DNA of 64,000 nucleotides from Candidatus Zixiibacteriota bacterium (GTDB lineage: Bacteria > Zixibacteria > MSB-5A5 > GN15 > FEB-12). Position 1 is the first letter of the stretch. Every line of letters begins with the position of its first letter. This document shows, piece after piece, positions 51,931-61,174 of the stretch. The DNA is taken from contig JACZXB010000004.1 of assembly GCA_022571845.1 (NCBI GenBank), positions 37,578 to 101,577 of the forward strand, written 5' to 3'. Both the position numbers and the translations under genes were made by a program. The notes beneath the pieces were generated by a model that saw only the letters and a program-made list of their open reading frames with translations, did not search any database and was not told the DNA's origin.

Positions 51931-54900
51931 TCAAACTTTACTCAATACATTTTTCAAATAGCCTAGTCGGTCTGTTTCTTTGATTGCGCCTAAATCTATC
52001 ATGACTTCGTTGCGGCCGGCGAATGAAAATTCCATCGGGCAGTCGGTGGCCCTGCGCAGGGATTCTATCTCTTTGCGTTCTAACGTGCGGCTTTCAGAAA
52101 ACTTAATTGCAGCGCGGCCACTTCTGACAGACACTTTTTCAACTTCCAGAATTGCAGCAGCGACTTTAAGGGCGGTGCCATCGACCAGACTGACGGCTTC
52201 AGTCGGCATCTTTCCGAAGCGGTCGGTTATTTCATCGCGGATTTTTTCTACATCGTCAAGCGTGCGGCAGTCGGCCAGACGGCGATAGAGGTCAACTTTG
52301 TGCTGACGGTCGTTGATGTAAGAATCACTCAAATGCATTTCTATATCTGTTTCAAGTTTTGTTTCAGGCAGACGGACAATTACCTGGCCTTTCAGTTCGG
52401 CTACTGCTTCTTCTAAGAGTTTATTGTAAAGGTCATAGCCGAGTTCCTGCATAAAGCCGGATTGTTTGGCGCCCAAAATCGTTCCGGCGCCGCGGATTTC
52501 CAGATCGCGCATGGCCAGTGCAAAACCAGAGCCAAGATTGGAGTGTGACTCCAGCGCCCGCAGACGTTTTACAGCCTCGGCGGTCAGCCCTCGCATAGGC
52601 GGCGTTATCAGATAGGCATAGGCCTGCTGCGCCGAGCGTCCTACCCGGCCGCGAAGCTGATACAACTGTGCCAGTCCAAAGCGGTCGGCACGGTTGATTA
52701 TTATGGTGTTGGCCGAGGGAATATCCAGCCCGGATTCGATTATTGCCGTACACAGGAGCACATCGTATTTTTTATCGAGAAACTGTATCATTACTTTTTC
52801 AAGTGTTCGTTCGTGCATCTGGCCGTAGGCGATTACTATTTTGGCCTGAGGCACAAGTTTTTTGAGCCGGTCATAGGCGGCATCTATCGATTGAATCCGG
52901 TTGTGCACAAAAAAGACCTGTCCGCCCCGGTCTATTTCACGCAGGATAGCCATAGCAATTTTGGCATCTTCGTCTTCGGATATTTCAGTAATTATCGGCC
53001 GGCGGTTTTTAGGAGAGGTATTTATCAGGCTCATATCACGCACACCCATTAGTGACATCTGCAAAGTACGCGGTATCGGGGTGGCGGTCATTGACATGGT
53101 ATCAACCGATGTCCGCAGCTGTCTCAGTTTTTCTTTATGCTGAACACCAAAACGGTGCTCTTCGTCAATGACCAATAAACCTAAATCATGAAACTTTATA
53201 TCTTTTGATAATAGCCGGTGCGTACCCACCACCAGATCGATTGTTCCGTTTGACAAGCCTTTCAGGATTTCTGTCTGCTGAGCTTTAGTCCGAAAGCGTG
53301 AAAGCATTTCAACTTTGACCGGAAACTCTGCCAGTCGTTCTGTAAAAGTTAGAAAGTGCTGCTGGGCCAGTACTGTTGTCGGCACCAGGATAGCCGCCTG
53401 TTTACCTCTGTCAATAACTTTGAAAGCCGCTCTGACAGCAACTTCGGTCTTGCCGTAGCCGACATCGCCGCAGACCAGACGGTCCATCGTTTTTTCCTGC
53501 GACAGATCAAACTTGCAGTCATCAATTGCTTTTTGCTGGTCGGGGGTTTCTTCGTATATAAACGAAGCCTCCAGCTGCTTTAACCAGACAGTATCTTCAC
53601 CGTAAGCAAAGCCGGTGTGGATTTTTCTTTCCGCGTATAGCTTGATAAGCTTTTCAGCCATATCGGCGATAGATTTTTTGGTGCGGGCTTTTAATTTTTC
53701 CCAGGCCGAGCCGCCCAGACGCGACAATCTCGGTGGCGCATCTTTACCGGCATACTTGGCCACCCGGTTAAACTCTTCTATCGGCACAAAAAGTTTGTCG
53801 TCTTCGGCGTAGTTAAGCAATAAACAATCGCGGCTGTGGCCGTCTATGGTGAGAGTTTTTAATCCACCGTAACGGGCAATGCCGTACTCGGTATGCACCA
53901 CGAAATCACCCTGAGTCAGCGCCGCATAATCACTGATCGCTACGCCTTCTTGATATTTTTTCTTGCGGATGCGGCGATGGTGGCGGTGGAAAATTTCATG
54001 GTCGGTTAAAATTCCAAAACCACCGCTTTCGCAGACGAAACCACCCTTGATATCAAGCACCTGAATTTCCGGCAGCCTTAGCAGTTCGTCTCTGGCGGAG
54101 ACCAGGTCCTTAAAACGCGCTGCCTGACCTGTGGAGTCGGCCGCCACAAAATAATTCAAACCCTTGGCGCTAAACTCATTAAGCCCTTCGATCAGCCTGT
54201 CTAAGTTATTTCCAAAGGCAGGATGGGGTCCGCAGCCAAAATCTATTATATCTTGGCGCCCTCCCTTGAAAGGCAATCTATCAATCAAGCGGTATTTATT
54301 AAGCAACTCAATCAGCCTCTCCGGTTTCTGATAATACTTTTCCGGTTTTACCAGCGAGCTAATTTGCTCTTTTAGTCTGTCGTAAAGAGCCTGGCCTTCT
54401 TTAATAATGCTCTCGGCTTCATCTTTGATCCTGCCAAGACTATCTGTGAATACGATTGTTTCGTCACTTAAGTAGTCATAAAGTTTCCCCTGCTTCAGAC
54501 CAAACATAACCGACAGCCATTCCAGTCCCGGGAGTTCGGGGTCGTTTAAGTACCTGTCGCGGATGTAACCGGCGTCTGTTTCCGGAAGTTTTTCCAGATA
54601 CTTTTCGACAGATTCCTGCGTGATAGGAATTTCCCGGCGGGGCAGGAGATTGACAGAGTCTACTCTCTTGATTGTCAGCTGAGTGGAAACATCGAACAGC
54701 CGGATCGTGTCTATTTCGTCACCAAAGTATTCAACCCTGACCGGAGCATACGCAGCCGGGGAGAAAAAATCTATGACACCTCCTCTTAGCGAGAAGTCTC
54801 CTACTTCTTCAACCACCGGCACCCGCCGAAAGCCAAGTTTGACAAGTTTGTCTACTAAAATGTCGAGTTCGTATTCAGTCTTAGTATTAAGAGAAATTCT

Positions 54901-55350
54901 CTCGGCCAAAAGCTGCCCTACCGGAATTGTCGGTTCCATCAGCGCCCGGACCGGGCAGACAATAATTTCAATACTATTGTCCAATATTCCAGCCAGAGTC
55001 GCTATCCGGATACCGATAATCTCCCCAACCGGCGGCCTGAAATCATACGGGAGAATCTGTCTTGAGGGAAAAAGGCCAACTTTTTCACTATCAGTAAAAG
55101 CTATAATGTCTTCATAGAAATCCACAGCTTCAGCAGATGACTGAGTTATCACCAGAATTACTTTTTTTTGAGTGTTTGCCAGAGTCGATACGAGAATTGC
55201 CGGCGAGGAGCCCTCCAAGCCGCTGACGCTAATAGCTTCTAAGTTATTTTGATTCAGCCTGTTACAAAGCTCAAGCTGTGGCTGATGTTCAGCCCAGACA
55301 GAGAGTATTGATGCTATAGGGTTTACAGTCGATTTAAGAGCCTGAGCCAA
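51931..55350 (-). CDS. mfd: Transcription-repair coupling factor Mfd
   Basis: A 1139-aa DNA translocase that removes RNA polymerase stalled at lesions and recruits UvrA. An N-terminal UvrB-homology region (VIDFFSPAAYAPVRVEYFGD) is followed by a RID/CarD-like domain (GDFVVHTEYGIARYGGLKTL). The helicase core has GDVGYGKTE (motif I), VIDEEHRFGV (motif II), SMTATPIPRTLQMSL and QLRGRVGRSAQQAYAYL. A TRCF C-terminal domain completes it. An upstream frame to 55413 runs through a hairpin, so I start at the TTG at 55350, preceded by GAGGAG at ideal distance. Confidence 0.97.
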   Translation of the reverse strand: MAQALKSTVNPIASILSVWAEHQPQLELCNRLNQNNLEAISVSGLEGSSPAILVSTLANTQKKVILVITQSSAEAVDFYEDIIAFTDSEKVGLFPSRQILPYDFRPPVGEIIGIRIATLAGILDNSIEIIVCPVRALMEPTIPVGQLLAERISLNTKTEYELDILVDKLVKLGFRRVPVVEEVGDFSLRGGVIDFFSPAAYAPVRVEYFGDEIDTIRLFDVSTQLTIKRVDSVNLLPRREIPITQESVEKYLEKLPETDAGYIRDRYLNDPELPGLEWLSVMFGLKQGKLYDYLSDETIVFTDSLGRIKDEAESIIKEGQALYDRLKEQISSLVKPEKYYQKPERLIELLNKYRLIDRLPFKGGRQDIIDFGCGPHPAFGNNLDRLIEGLNEFSAKGLNYFVAADSTGQAARFKDLVSARDELLRLPEIQVLDIKGGFVCESGGFGILTDHEIFHRHHRRIRKKKYQEGVAISDYAALTQGDFVVHTEYGIARYGGLKTLTIDGHSRDCLLLNYAEDDKLFVPIEEFNRVAKYAGKDAPPRLSRLGGSAWEKLKARTKKSIADMAEKLIKLYAERKIHTGFAYGEDTVWLKQLEASFIYEETPDQQKAIDDCKFDLSQEKTMDRLVCGDVGYGKTEVAVRAAFKVIDRGKQAAILVPTTVLAQQHFLTFTERLAEFPVKVEMLSRFRTKAQQTEILKGLSNGTIDLVVGTHRLLSKDIKFHDLGLLVIDEEHRFGVQHKEKLRQLRTSVDTMSMTATPIPRTLQMSLMGVRDMSLINTSPKNRRPIITEISEDEDAKIAMAILREIDRGGQVFFVHNRIQSIDAAYDRLKKLVPQAKIVIAYGQMHERTLEKVMIQFLDKKYDVLLCTAIIESGLDIPSANTIIINRADRFGLAQLYQLRGRVGRSAQQAYAYLITPPMRGLTAEAVKRLRALESHSNLGSGFALAMRDLEIRGAGTILGAKQSGFMQELGYDLYNKLLEEAVAELKGQVIVRLPETKLETDIEMHLSDSYINDRQHKVDLYRRLADCRTLDDVEKIRDEITDRFGKMPTEAVSLVDGTALKVAAAILEVEKVSVRSGRAAIKFSESRTLERKEIESLRRATDCPMEFSFAGRNEVMIDLGAIKETDRLGYLKNVLSKV

Positions 55351-55381
55351 ATTTCTCTCCTCATTAAATAGCAACACAAAA

Positions 55382-55410
55382 GCCCCCCCTGAATAAACAG
55401 GTGGGGGTAT
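55382..55410 (-). promoter_or_regulatory. Hairpin in the mfd leader
   Basis: CCCCCACCTG and CAGGGGGGG (minus strand) pair around TTTATT, followed by CTTTTGTG. It lies about 30 bases upstream of the mfd TTG start and could act as a weak terminator or attenuator, or stabilise the transcript. No gene reads into it from upstream on this strand. Confidence 0.4.
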
Positions 55411-55559
55411 CAATAAACATCACTTTCGACAGAAATATAGGAAAAAGCAGCCAATTATGGCAAAGAAATGAATTTTTTTGTTGAAGAAAGTTGTCTAAAA
55501 CTGGTAGAATCAATTCGATTGATAAAACAGAGATATTTTTAGAAAGAAGGAGAATTATA

Positions 55560-55730
55560 ATGTCAAGCTATCAGAAGCTTGTTGAAGTGGTAAATGCAGC
55601 CCAGGGCGACGTAGATAAGGCCGAAGGCGGCAACAAAGCAGCAACCGGTCGGGTTCGTAAAGCGATGCAGGAAGTTAAGAAAGTTGCTCAGGACGTCCGA
55701 AAGGAGATGCTGGCACTTCGCGAAAAATAA
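55560..55730 (+). CDS. Histone H1-like (Hc1 family) DNA-binding protein, 56 aa
   Basis: A tiny basic helical protein (MSSYQKLVEVVNAAQGDVDK, then NKAATGRVRKAMQEVKK and DVRKEMLALREK). It matches the bacterial histone H1-like pattern of a K-Y/V-x-[DE]L start, GNKAA-x-x-RVRK-x-MQ-[DE]-[VL]K and a basic helical end. Known role: nucleoid compaction. An AAGGAG SD seven bases upstream fixes the ATG at 55560. An open frame from 55491 in the same phase lacks such a signal. A strong terminator follows 22 bp after the stop, so it is a one-gene unit. Confidence 0.88.
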   Translation: MSSYQKLVEVVNAAQGDVDKAEGGNKAATGRVRKAMQEVKKVAQDVRKEMLALREK

Positions 55731-55752
55731 ACCAACTACACCTACCTCTGCC

Positions 55753-55790
55753 CGAATAAGCCCGCTTTATTAGTGGGCTTATTCGATTTT
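55753..55790 (+). terminator. Terminator of the histone H1-like gene
   Basis: Perfect 11-bp stem CGAATAAGCCC / GGGCTTATTCG with an 11-base loop, followed by ATTTT on the plus strand. Confidence 0.88.
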
Positions 55791-55837
55791 AAACTGCTAT
55801 CTGAATGGGATCGGGCGGAATTCTGACGGGGATTGCT

Positions 55838-56683
55838 TTAGTCGCTCAAAGCCACTTCTTCGCCAATTTCCATCTGGTCATATCCGGAAGCTACGTGTTG
55901 GTATAAGACAACTATCGAGATTCGTCTGTTTCTTGGGTCACTTGGGTCTTCTACGATCATTGGCATTCTGGAGGCAAAACCCCGGACTTCGTTCACTTGT
56001 TCGTAATCCAGTCCTGAAACATCCATAAGCCGTCGTGCCGAATTGGCTCTGGCTGCAGAAAGCTCCCAGTTAGTGTAGTCGCCATCGGAGCTGGAAGCAT
56101 CAGTATGGCCTTCTATTACCAGCTTGTTGGTTAATTTGCCCAGCTCATGGGCAATTATCATAAGCAAAATAGCGCTGCTTTTAAGAAGCTTATCTGAACT
56201 GGGTTCAAAAAAAGCAGCACCGTCCTCGGATTCGTTTAAGGTTATCCTGAGTCCGTCCGAGGTCAGTGTAATTTTGATATTCTTTTTAAGTTTTTCAAAG
56301 ACCTCTTGCTTTTCGAATTCATTCAAAATGTTTTTGGCGGTTAAAGTCAATTTCTCTTTTTCAGCCTTAGTAGGACCGCCGGACTTTTCTCTTTCTTTGG
56401 GGGCAGCTCTTTGGCTGGCGGCTTTTGTTTTCATGGGGCTTGAACTGCCCTTTAGCATACCTGCTTCCACTTTTTGACTAAATCTCCCAGGGTCTCTGAA
56501 ATAACCGGCAACCGCTTTTCTTACCTCCGGCTTCTGGCCTACCAGCCACATTACCAGAAAGAAAGCCATCATAGCCGTCATAAAATCAGCAAGGGCTACT
56601 TTCCAGGCACCGCCATGGTGGCCATGCTTCCCCCTATGTTTTTTCTTCCGTATTATTATCGGTTGTAGTTGTTCTTCAGACAA
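55838..56683 (-). CDS. motB: MotB-type stator / OmpA-family protein
   Basis: A 281-aa protein. A basic, His-rich N-terminus (KKKHRGKHGHHGG) leads to the single TM with the proton-binding Asp33 (ALADFMTAMMAFFLVMWLVG). A plug and linker region (about 50-120) is rich in Lys and Glu, and the OmpA/MotB peptidoglycan-binding domain follows (LVIEGHTDASSSDGDYTNWE then LSAARANSARRLM, end PRNRRISIVVL). The start is a TTG at 56683 behind GAGGAG. It lies five bases after motA. Known role: stator of the flagellar motor. No other flagellar gene is in the window. Confidence 0.93.
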   Translation of the reverse strand: MSEEQLQPIIIRKKKHRGKHGHHGGAWKVALADFMTAMMAFFLVMWLVGQKPEVRKAVAGYFRDPGRFSQKVEAGMLKGSSSPMKTKAASQRAAPKEREKSGGPTKAEKEKLTLTAKNILNEFEKQEVFEKLKKNIKITLTSDGLRITLNESEDGAAFFEPSSDKLLKSSAILLMIIAHELGKLTNKLVIEGHTDASSSDGDYTNWELSAARANSARRLMDVSGLDYEQVNEVRGFASRMPMIVEDPSDPRNRRISIVVLYQHVASGYDQMEIGEEVALSD

Positions 56684-56688
56684 GGCAT

Positions 56689-57546
56689 TTATCTCCTCTT
56701 AGCTTTGTCGCAAGCATCTTCTAATTCAATAAAGCCAGGGCGAACTTCCGCATAAAGCGACCGCCGGGCAAATTCTACGGCAATAACCCCGGCCACACCT
56801 TTGTGAAAAGACAATAAAGCATGTTTCATACAGCTGAAATATTGCTTGGTGTCGTTGTTACGAAGTGCCAGACTTCGCGCGAGGGGTCCAAAGAATCCGT
56901 ACGAAGCAAAAATGCCAAGGAAAGTACCTACCAAAGCTGCGGCAACATTCTGGCCTATTTCTGCAGGTGGGCCGTCTATATGGGCCATGGTTATAACAAT
57001 TCCCAGCACCGCTGCGACAATTCCAAGTCCCGGCAGGGCGTCTGCAACAGAGCTCAAGGCCTCTGACGGCAGACTCTCTTCTTCGTGCATCACTTCGATA
57101 TCTTCGTCCATCATATCTTCAAGGTCATGTGGCTGCACCGAGCCGGTGATGATGACGCGCATTGTATCTGAGAAAAACGTGGCAGCGTGATGATTGTCAA
57201 GAAATTTCGGATAGCGCTTGAAGATTTCACTCTCCTCGGGCTTTTCGATATGACTTTCCAGTCCAACCAGTCCGTCTCTGCGGGCAATATTGAATACTTC
57301 AAACATCATCACCAGCAAGTCCTCATAATCCTGCTTGACGTATCCGCCCTTTAATACGCCGGTAATTTGAGCTATAAGCCTTTTTATGACCGGCATTGGA
57401 TTGGCAATTATCAAAGCGCCGAGAGCAGAACCGAAGATTATTAGTACTTCCGATGGCTGGTGTAAGGCTAAAAGCTTCCCCCCATGCCACATATACCCTG
57501 CTGTTACAGAAGCGAGAACAATGATTGAGCCGACGATGACAAGCAT
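56689..57546 (-). CDS. motA: Flagellar motor stator protein MotA
   Basis: A 285-aa inner-membrane protein with four TM segments. Those near the N-terminus are VIVGSIIVLASVTAGYMW and VLIIFGSALGALII. The later pair carries the conserved ADALPGLGIVAAVLGIVITM and AALVGTFLGIFASYGFFGPL. The cytoplasmic loop has the charged R/E-rich LVGLESHIEKPEESEIF segment. It works with MotB as the proton-driven stator. AAGGA lies before the ATG. The operon is motA then motB. Confidence 0.94.
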   Translation of the reverse strand: MLVIVGSIIVLASVTAGYMWHGGKLLALHQPSEVLIIFGSALGALIIANPMPVIKRLIAQITGVLKGGYVKQDYEDLLVMMFEVFNIARRDGLVGLESHIEKPEESEIFKRYPKFLDNHHAATFFSDTMRVIITGSVQPHDLEDMMDEDIEVMHEEESLPSEALSSVADALPGLGIVAAVLGIVITMAHIDGPPAEIGQNVAAALVGTFLGIFASYGFFGPLARSLALRNNDTKQYFSCMKHALLSFHKGVAGVIAVEFARRSLYAEVRPGFIELEDACDKAKRR

Positions 57547-57765
57547 CTGTAAAATTCCTTTTTTACGGTTCTAAAGAGTAGCAGATAGTCCTTTACCCTT
57601 GTCTTTTCGACAGTTTCGCTAAAAACCTAATGTTTGGCAGGCAGGAACCCCTTAAGCAGCCATAAAAACCTCATTAGGGGCCTCAAAAAACTTGTTTGGC
57701 AGGGCTGGCTTCAATACATTCTCCGCAACCACAAACCCTGCAATGTACTGAAAAGGACCGGATTT

Positions 57766-59118
57766 ATGCGCTTACTTTCTGACAAGAGATTCCTGTTGGT
57801 GCTGATTGCCTCTGTTCTGATTTTGGCAGTTCAATATGCATTTGCCTCATCTGAGTCCGGCAGCAGCGGACATGGAGACGGGGTTCTGGAGATTCTGATT
57901 GCCCTGATTGTGATTCTTCTGGCGGCGAAGATAGGTGGCGATTTGTTCGAACGAGTCCACCAGCCGGCTGTTTTGGGCGAGTTAGTAATGGGCATGATAA
58001 TCGGGAATCTTCACCTTTTAGGCGTTGATATTTTTGAACCGTTTAAGCATGATATTACTCTGGAAATCTTAGCCGAGCTGGGGGTGATTATTCTTCTTTT
58101 CGAAGTCGGCCTCGAATCTACGGTACGAGAAATGATGAAAGTCGGCCTGGCTTCTTTCATGGTGGCCATGTTTGGGGTGGTGTTTCCTTTCTTTTTGGGT
58201 TGGGGAGTGGCCCTATGGTTTTTGCCCGAAGCCTCAACTTTGGTACATCTGTTTGTGGGGGCAACTCTGACAGCTACCTCGGTTGGAATCACTGCCAGAG
58301 TTCTAAAAGATATCGGTAAAATGCGTACCAGAGAGGCCAAGATAATCCTCGGTGCGGCTGTCATAGATGACATACTTGGTCTGATTATCCTGGCAGTTAT
58401 AACCGGAGTAATTTCTGCTGCCGCCGCTGGCTCAACAGATGGAATCAGCTCGGCTGCTATACTATGGATAATAGGCAAAGCTGTATTGTTTATTTTGGGC
58501 GCGGTAGTATTGGGAGCCTATGTTCTCCCCCATTATTTCAAGTTAGGGCTTAAAATGAAAGTAAAGGGCGTGCTTTTGTCGCTAAGCCTGCTGGTCTGTT
58601 TCCTGCTGGCATATATCGCCGGTAAAGTTGGGCTGGCGCCGATTGTAGGAGCCTTTGCGGCCGGACTAATTCTTGAAGAAGTCCATTTCAAAGAATACAA
58701 TATGCGTGGTGAGTATAAGATTGAAGATCTTCTGGCGCCGATTGCCATATTTTTGGTGCCCATATTCTTTGTACGTATGGGTATGTTAGTTGACCTGACT
58801 ACTTTTAAGCAGGTGGAGATACTTGGTTTTGCGGCGGTGTTGACTTTTGCAGCTATTATTGGCAAGCAGATTTGTTCGCTGGCGATTTTTGATAAGAGTA
58901 TCAACCGCCTGGCTATTGGGCTGGGGATGATTCCCAGAGGCGAAGTCGGCCTGATATTCGCCGGAATTGGCGCCAAACTGGTGCTCGATGGCCAGCCTGT
59001 CATTGATATTGGCACCTACTCGGCGGTAGTGATAATGGTGATAATCACAACTTTGGTCACTCCTCCGGCGCTGAAGCATGTCATGCTTCGGGAGCCAAAA
59101 ACGGGGTCTGCTTCTTAG
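57766..59118 (+). CDS. CPA2 family cation:proton antiporter
   Basis: A 450-aa membrane protein. The first hydrophobic segment (FLLVLIASVLILAVQYAFA) may be a signal, then a His/Gly/Ser linker, then about 12 TM segments of the Na+/H+ exchanger fold (VHQPAVLGELVMGMIIGNLH, ELGVIILLFEVGLEST, LTATSVGITARVLKDIG, GAAVIDDILGLIILAVITG). The transport Asp pair is in VIDDILG. There is no TrkA-N domain. The ATG at 57766 is chosen because AAGGA lies 9 bases upstream and the longer frame to 57634 is not protein-like. Confidence 0.93.
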   Translation: MRLLSDKRFLLVLIASVLILAVQYAFASSESGSSGHGDGVLEILIALIVILLAAKIGGDLFERVHQPAVLGELVMGMIIGNLHLLGVDIFEPFKHDITLEILAELGVIILLFEVGLESTVREMMKVGLASFMVAMFGVVFPFFLGWGVALWFLPEASTLVHLFVGATLTATSVGITARVLKDIGKMRTREAKIILGAAVIDDILGLIILAVITGVISAAAAGSTDGISSAAILWIIGKAVLFILGAVVLGAYVLPHYFKLGLKMKVKGVLLSLSLLVCFLLAYIAGKVGLAPIVGAFAAGLILEEVHFKEYNMRGEYKIEDLLAPIAIFLVPIFFVRMGMLVDLTTFKQVEILGFAAVLTFAAIIGKQICSLAIFDKSINRLAIGLGMIPRGEVGLIFAGIGAKLVLDGQPVIDIGTYSAVVIMVIITTLVTPPALKHVMLREPKTGSAS

Positions 59119-59224
59119 CACTGCCTATAGCGATTATTTTGAACTATTGATACTGTGATTTGAGTCTCTGGCGAGAGCTTGACATTGGGTTGGGGTTAGC
59201 TATATTCGCAATTCCAAAATTGAT

Positions 59225-59400
<176 letters not shown>

Positions 59401-59498
59401 ATCAAATTTAAAAGCCAGTCGAAAAGCTGGCTTTTATCAAATTATTAAACGTATCGCAAGCGCTACGGAGGCCTATCTGATAGGAAATTGCCGCAGTT

Positions 59499-60266
59499 CT
59501 ATTTATTGACTTTGTTATCAGTTATTTGCACTGAAATTCCTGTATTTGTAGCTGATGAGAAATAAATACCTGCTCCTGTCTTGTATTCTTCTGTATACTT
59601 GGTCAATTCTTCTGAATCAGACTCAAAGAGGGTAAACCTATACTTTTTGGTTATGTTTGCACGTTGGATGTTTGTATCTACCCGAAGTTCAATCGTATAC
59701 TGGCCTGGCAACCATATAAAATTCTTGTCAAATAACCTCATTAATGGATCGACAACCTCCTGCTTTGCATGTGCAATCTGCTCCTTATCAGTGAAGGATT
59801 CTCTCTGCTTGAAAATATCAGCCTTCAACTCTGCTTCCAATTGCTTGAATTTTTTCTCATTCTCTCTATCAAAATAATTAAGGAAATTCACTATATGTGT
59901 CCACTCATTCGAGGGTCTTAACAAAAACTGCGTAAAGAGAACTGAATTGGAATCGTTTGGGTCCTGCCAGTAGGTCTGCGATGGATAATTGCCAACATCA
60001 AGATCATCTCTCTTGATTCTGACTGTCAATCCTATCACTTTGATCACCCGCCCACCAATATTGTTGATGATCAAATGCGCGCTTATATTTGGATTCCCAA
60101 CCATATGGGTTAAGACAATTCTTGAGTGCAATTCTACATCCAATCTTGCTCTCTTCAGCATGAAGTGTACGGGCGGAAGTTGTGATAAAACTACCGCTAC
60201 AAAAGCGATAAGAACCGCCCAAAAAGACCAATTTGCATATAAAGGAGTAACCGTTATTTCTGACAT
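59499..60266 (-). CDS. Hypothetical membrane-anchored protein, 255 aa
   Basis: One N-terminal TM (FWAVLIAFVAVVLSQLPPVH, about 14-33) is followed by a beta-rich domain (ELHSRIVLTHMVGNPNISAH, GGRVIKVIGLTVRIKRDD). It continues into a charged helical stretch (about 125-165, RENEKKFKQLEAELKADIFK) and a final beta segment (WLPGQYTIELRVDTN). No family is recognised. GGGGAT lies before the ATG. The gene sits between the two tRNA-linked repeats and looks AT-rich, so it is probably acquired. Confidence 0.65.
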   Translation of the reverse strand: MSEITVTPLYANWSFWAVLIAFVAVVLSQLPPVHFMLKRARLDVELHSRIVLTHMVGNPNISAHLIINNIGGRVIKVIGLTVRIKRDDLDVGNYPSQTYWQDPNDSNSVLFTQFLLRPSNEWTHIVNFLNYFDRENEKKFKQLEAELKADIFKQRESFTDKEQIAHAKQEVVDPLMRLFDKNFIWLPGQYTIELRVDTNIQRANITKKYRFTLFESDSEELTKYTEEYKTGAGIYFSSATNTGISVQITDNKVNK

Positions 60267-60278
60267 ACTAATCCCCGT

Positions 60279-60494
60279 TTATGATTTGTACAAACCGCAC
60301 CATGTTTGTACTGCAGTTTCCGTAGCAATAAAATCTACAATTCTCGATAAGTCAACTCCCAGGACTACTTTGCTCCGGTCATTTTCAACATACACCTCTT
60401 TCGATAGTTTTCTAACAAAACAGTCCAAAACACCATCAAATATGCTAAAACACCAGACACTGTGCTTCCCGTAAGTGATTGCTATTACTACAGG
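60279..60494 (-). pseudogene. 3' fragment of a lost gene, 71 codons
   Basis: An open frame without an in-frame ATG reads like protein at its end (FDGVLDCFVRKLSKEVYVEN, SRIVDFIATETAVQTWCGLY), then TAA at 60279. It stops 12 bp before the membrane-protein gene in the same direction. Upstream it runs into a 15-bp inverted repeat (60447-60461 and 60497-60511). It is probably the truncated end of a gene whose 5' part was lost at the repeat. Confidence 0.4.
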
Positions 60495-60511
60495 TTAGTG
60501 TCTGGTGTTTT
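60447..60511. repeat. 15-bp perfect inverted repeat
   Basis: AAAACACCAGACACT (60447-60461) and AGTGTCTGGTGTTTT (60497-60511) form a long hairpin with a 35-base loop. A degenerate AAAACACCA also occurs at about 60427. It could be a terminator for either strand or one end of a small mobile element. Confidence 0.75.
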
Positions 60512-60533
60512 CTGTTGTTCGGACTATTTAACA

Positions 60534-60631
60534 GGCTCATAACCCGAAGGTCGCAACCCTGACATGGGTGATAGATTCCCTTCGTGTCACTCAGGATCTC
60601 CGCTCGCACTTCGACAGATCTGCCCCACGAC
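60534..60631. repeat. Right copy of the tRNA-fMet-linked direct repeat
   Basis: 60534-60554 repeats 21 bp of the tRNA-fMet anticodon arm and variable region exactly, but the remaining tRNA is absent, so it is not a functional tRNA. 60594-60631 repeats the GGATCTCCGCT block seen at 59363-59400. Between them is TTCCCTTCGTGTCACTCAGG. The gap to 60688 holds nothing else. Confidence 0.8.
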
Positions 60632-60688
60632 ACAAAATACACTTATGATTTAGTAAGAATCCCAACACAAGCGGGTGGGCATGCAGTC

Positions 60689-61138
60689 TTACCGATCCGA
60701 GTCGATGAGCTCTATTTCGAGACTGCCCTCTAAGGCTGCCTGTATGACCTTTGGGTAGAATTTCCTGTACGCTATCCTACTGCCCCCGATAGACATTTCG
60801 CCGGTAGTGATATTGACTGATGTTCCTACGAGTAAACATCCAGCGGTGTCCTCGTCAGTGTTCCCGCAGTGAATCAGGATAAGCGTAAAATTCGGGACGT
60901 CAAGAATATGAAGCATACCTTTGTGGATATCCGGGAAGCGCTTAGAATAGCGAGGGTGGAACCCTCCCACAGTACGAACGCCAACCTCGTATGTGCCCGC
61001 TGGTATTCTTGTTTCGCCCGGGACTTTCTCTTCACGAAACTCGTCCTCAAGACCAAAGCACTCGTGAGCTCCATCAATTAATATTCGTGAAACCGTGGAG
61101 TCGTTGTCAGATAAGAACCGTTCAACTGTGATCTTCAT
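60689..61138 (-). CDS. DUF5675 family protein
   Basis: A 149-aa soluble protein with the family pattern CFGLEDEFREEKVPGETRIPAG shortened to its cores CFGLEDE, KVPGETRIPAGTYEV, HILDVPNFTLILIHCGNTDE and DTAGCLLVG. These proteins are often found in phage and mobile regions, sometimes beside lysis genes, and the HCGN-x-x-xDTxGC motif suggests an L,D-transpeptidase-like or hydrolase fold. The activity is unproven. GAGG lies before the ATG. It supports a mobile origin for the right end of the window. Confidence 0.85.
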   Translation of the reverse strand: MKITVERFLSDNDSTVSRILIDGAHECFGLEDEFREEKVPGETRIPAGTYEVGVRTVGGFHPRYSKRFPDIHKGMLHILDVPNFTLILIHCGNTDEDTAGCLLVGTSVNITTGEMSIGGSRIAYRKFYPKVIQAALEGSLEIELIDSDR

Positions 61139-61174
61139 GGCTTCCTCTTTCTTTAATGGTTCGGAAACTGCGCC

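Noticed and set aside
59989..60474. Plus-strand open frame of 161 codons
   Set aside because: It is antisense to the 255-aa membrane protein, which has a TM segment, SD and coherent composition.
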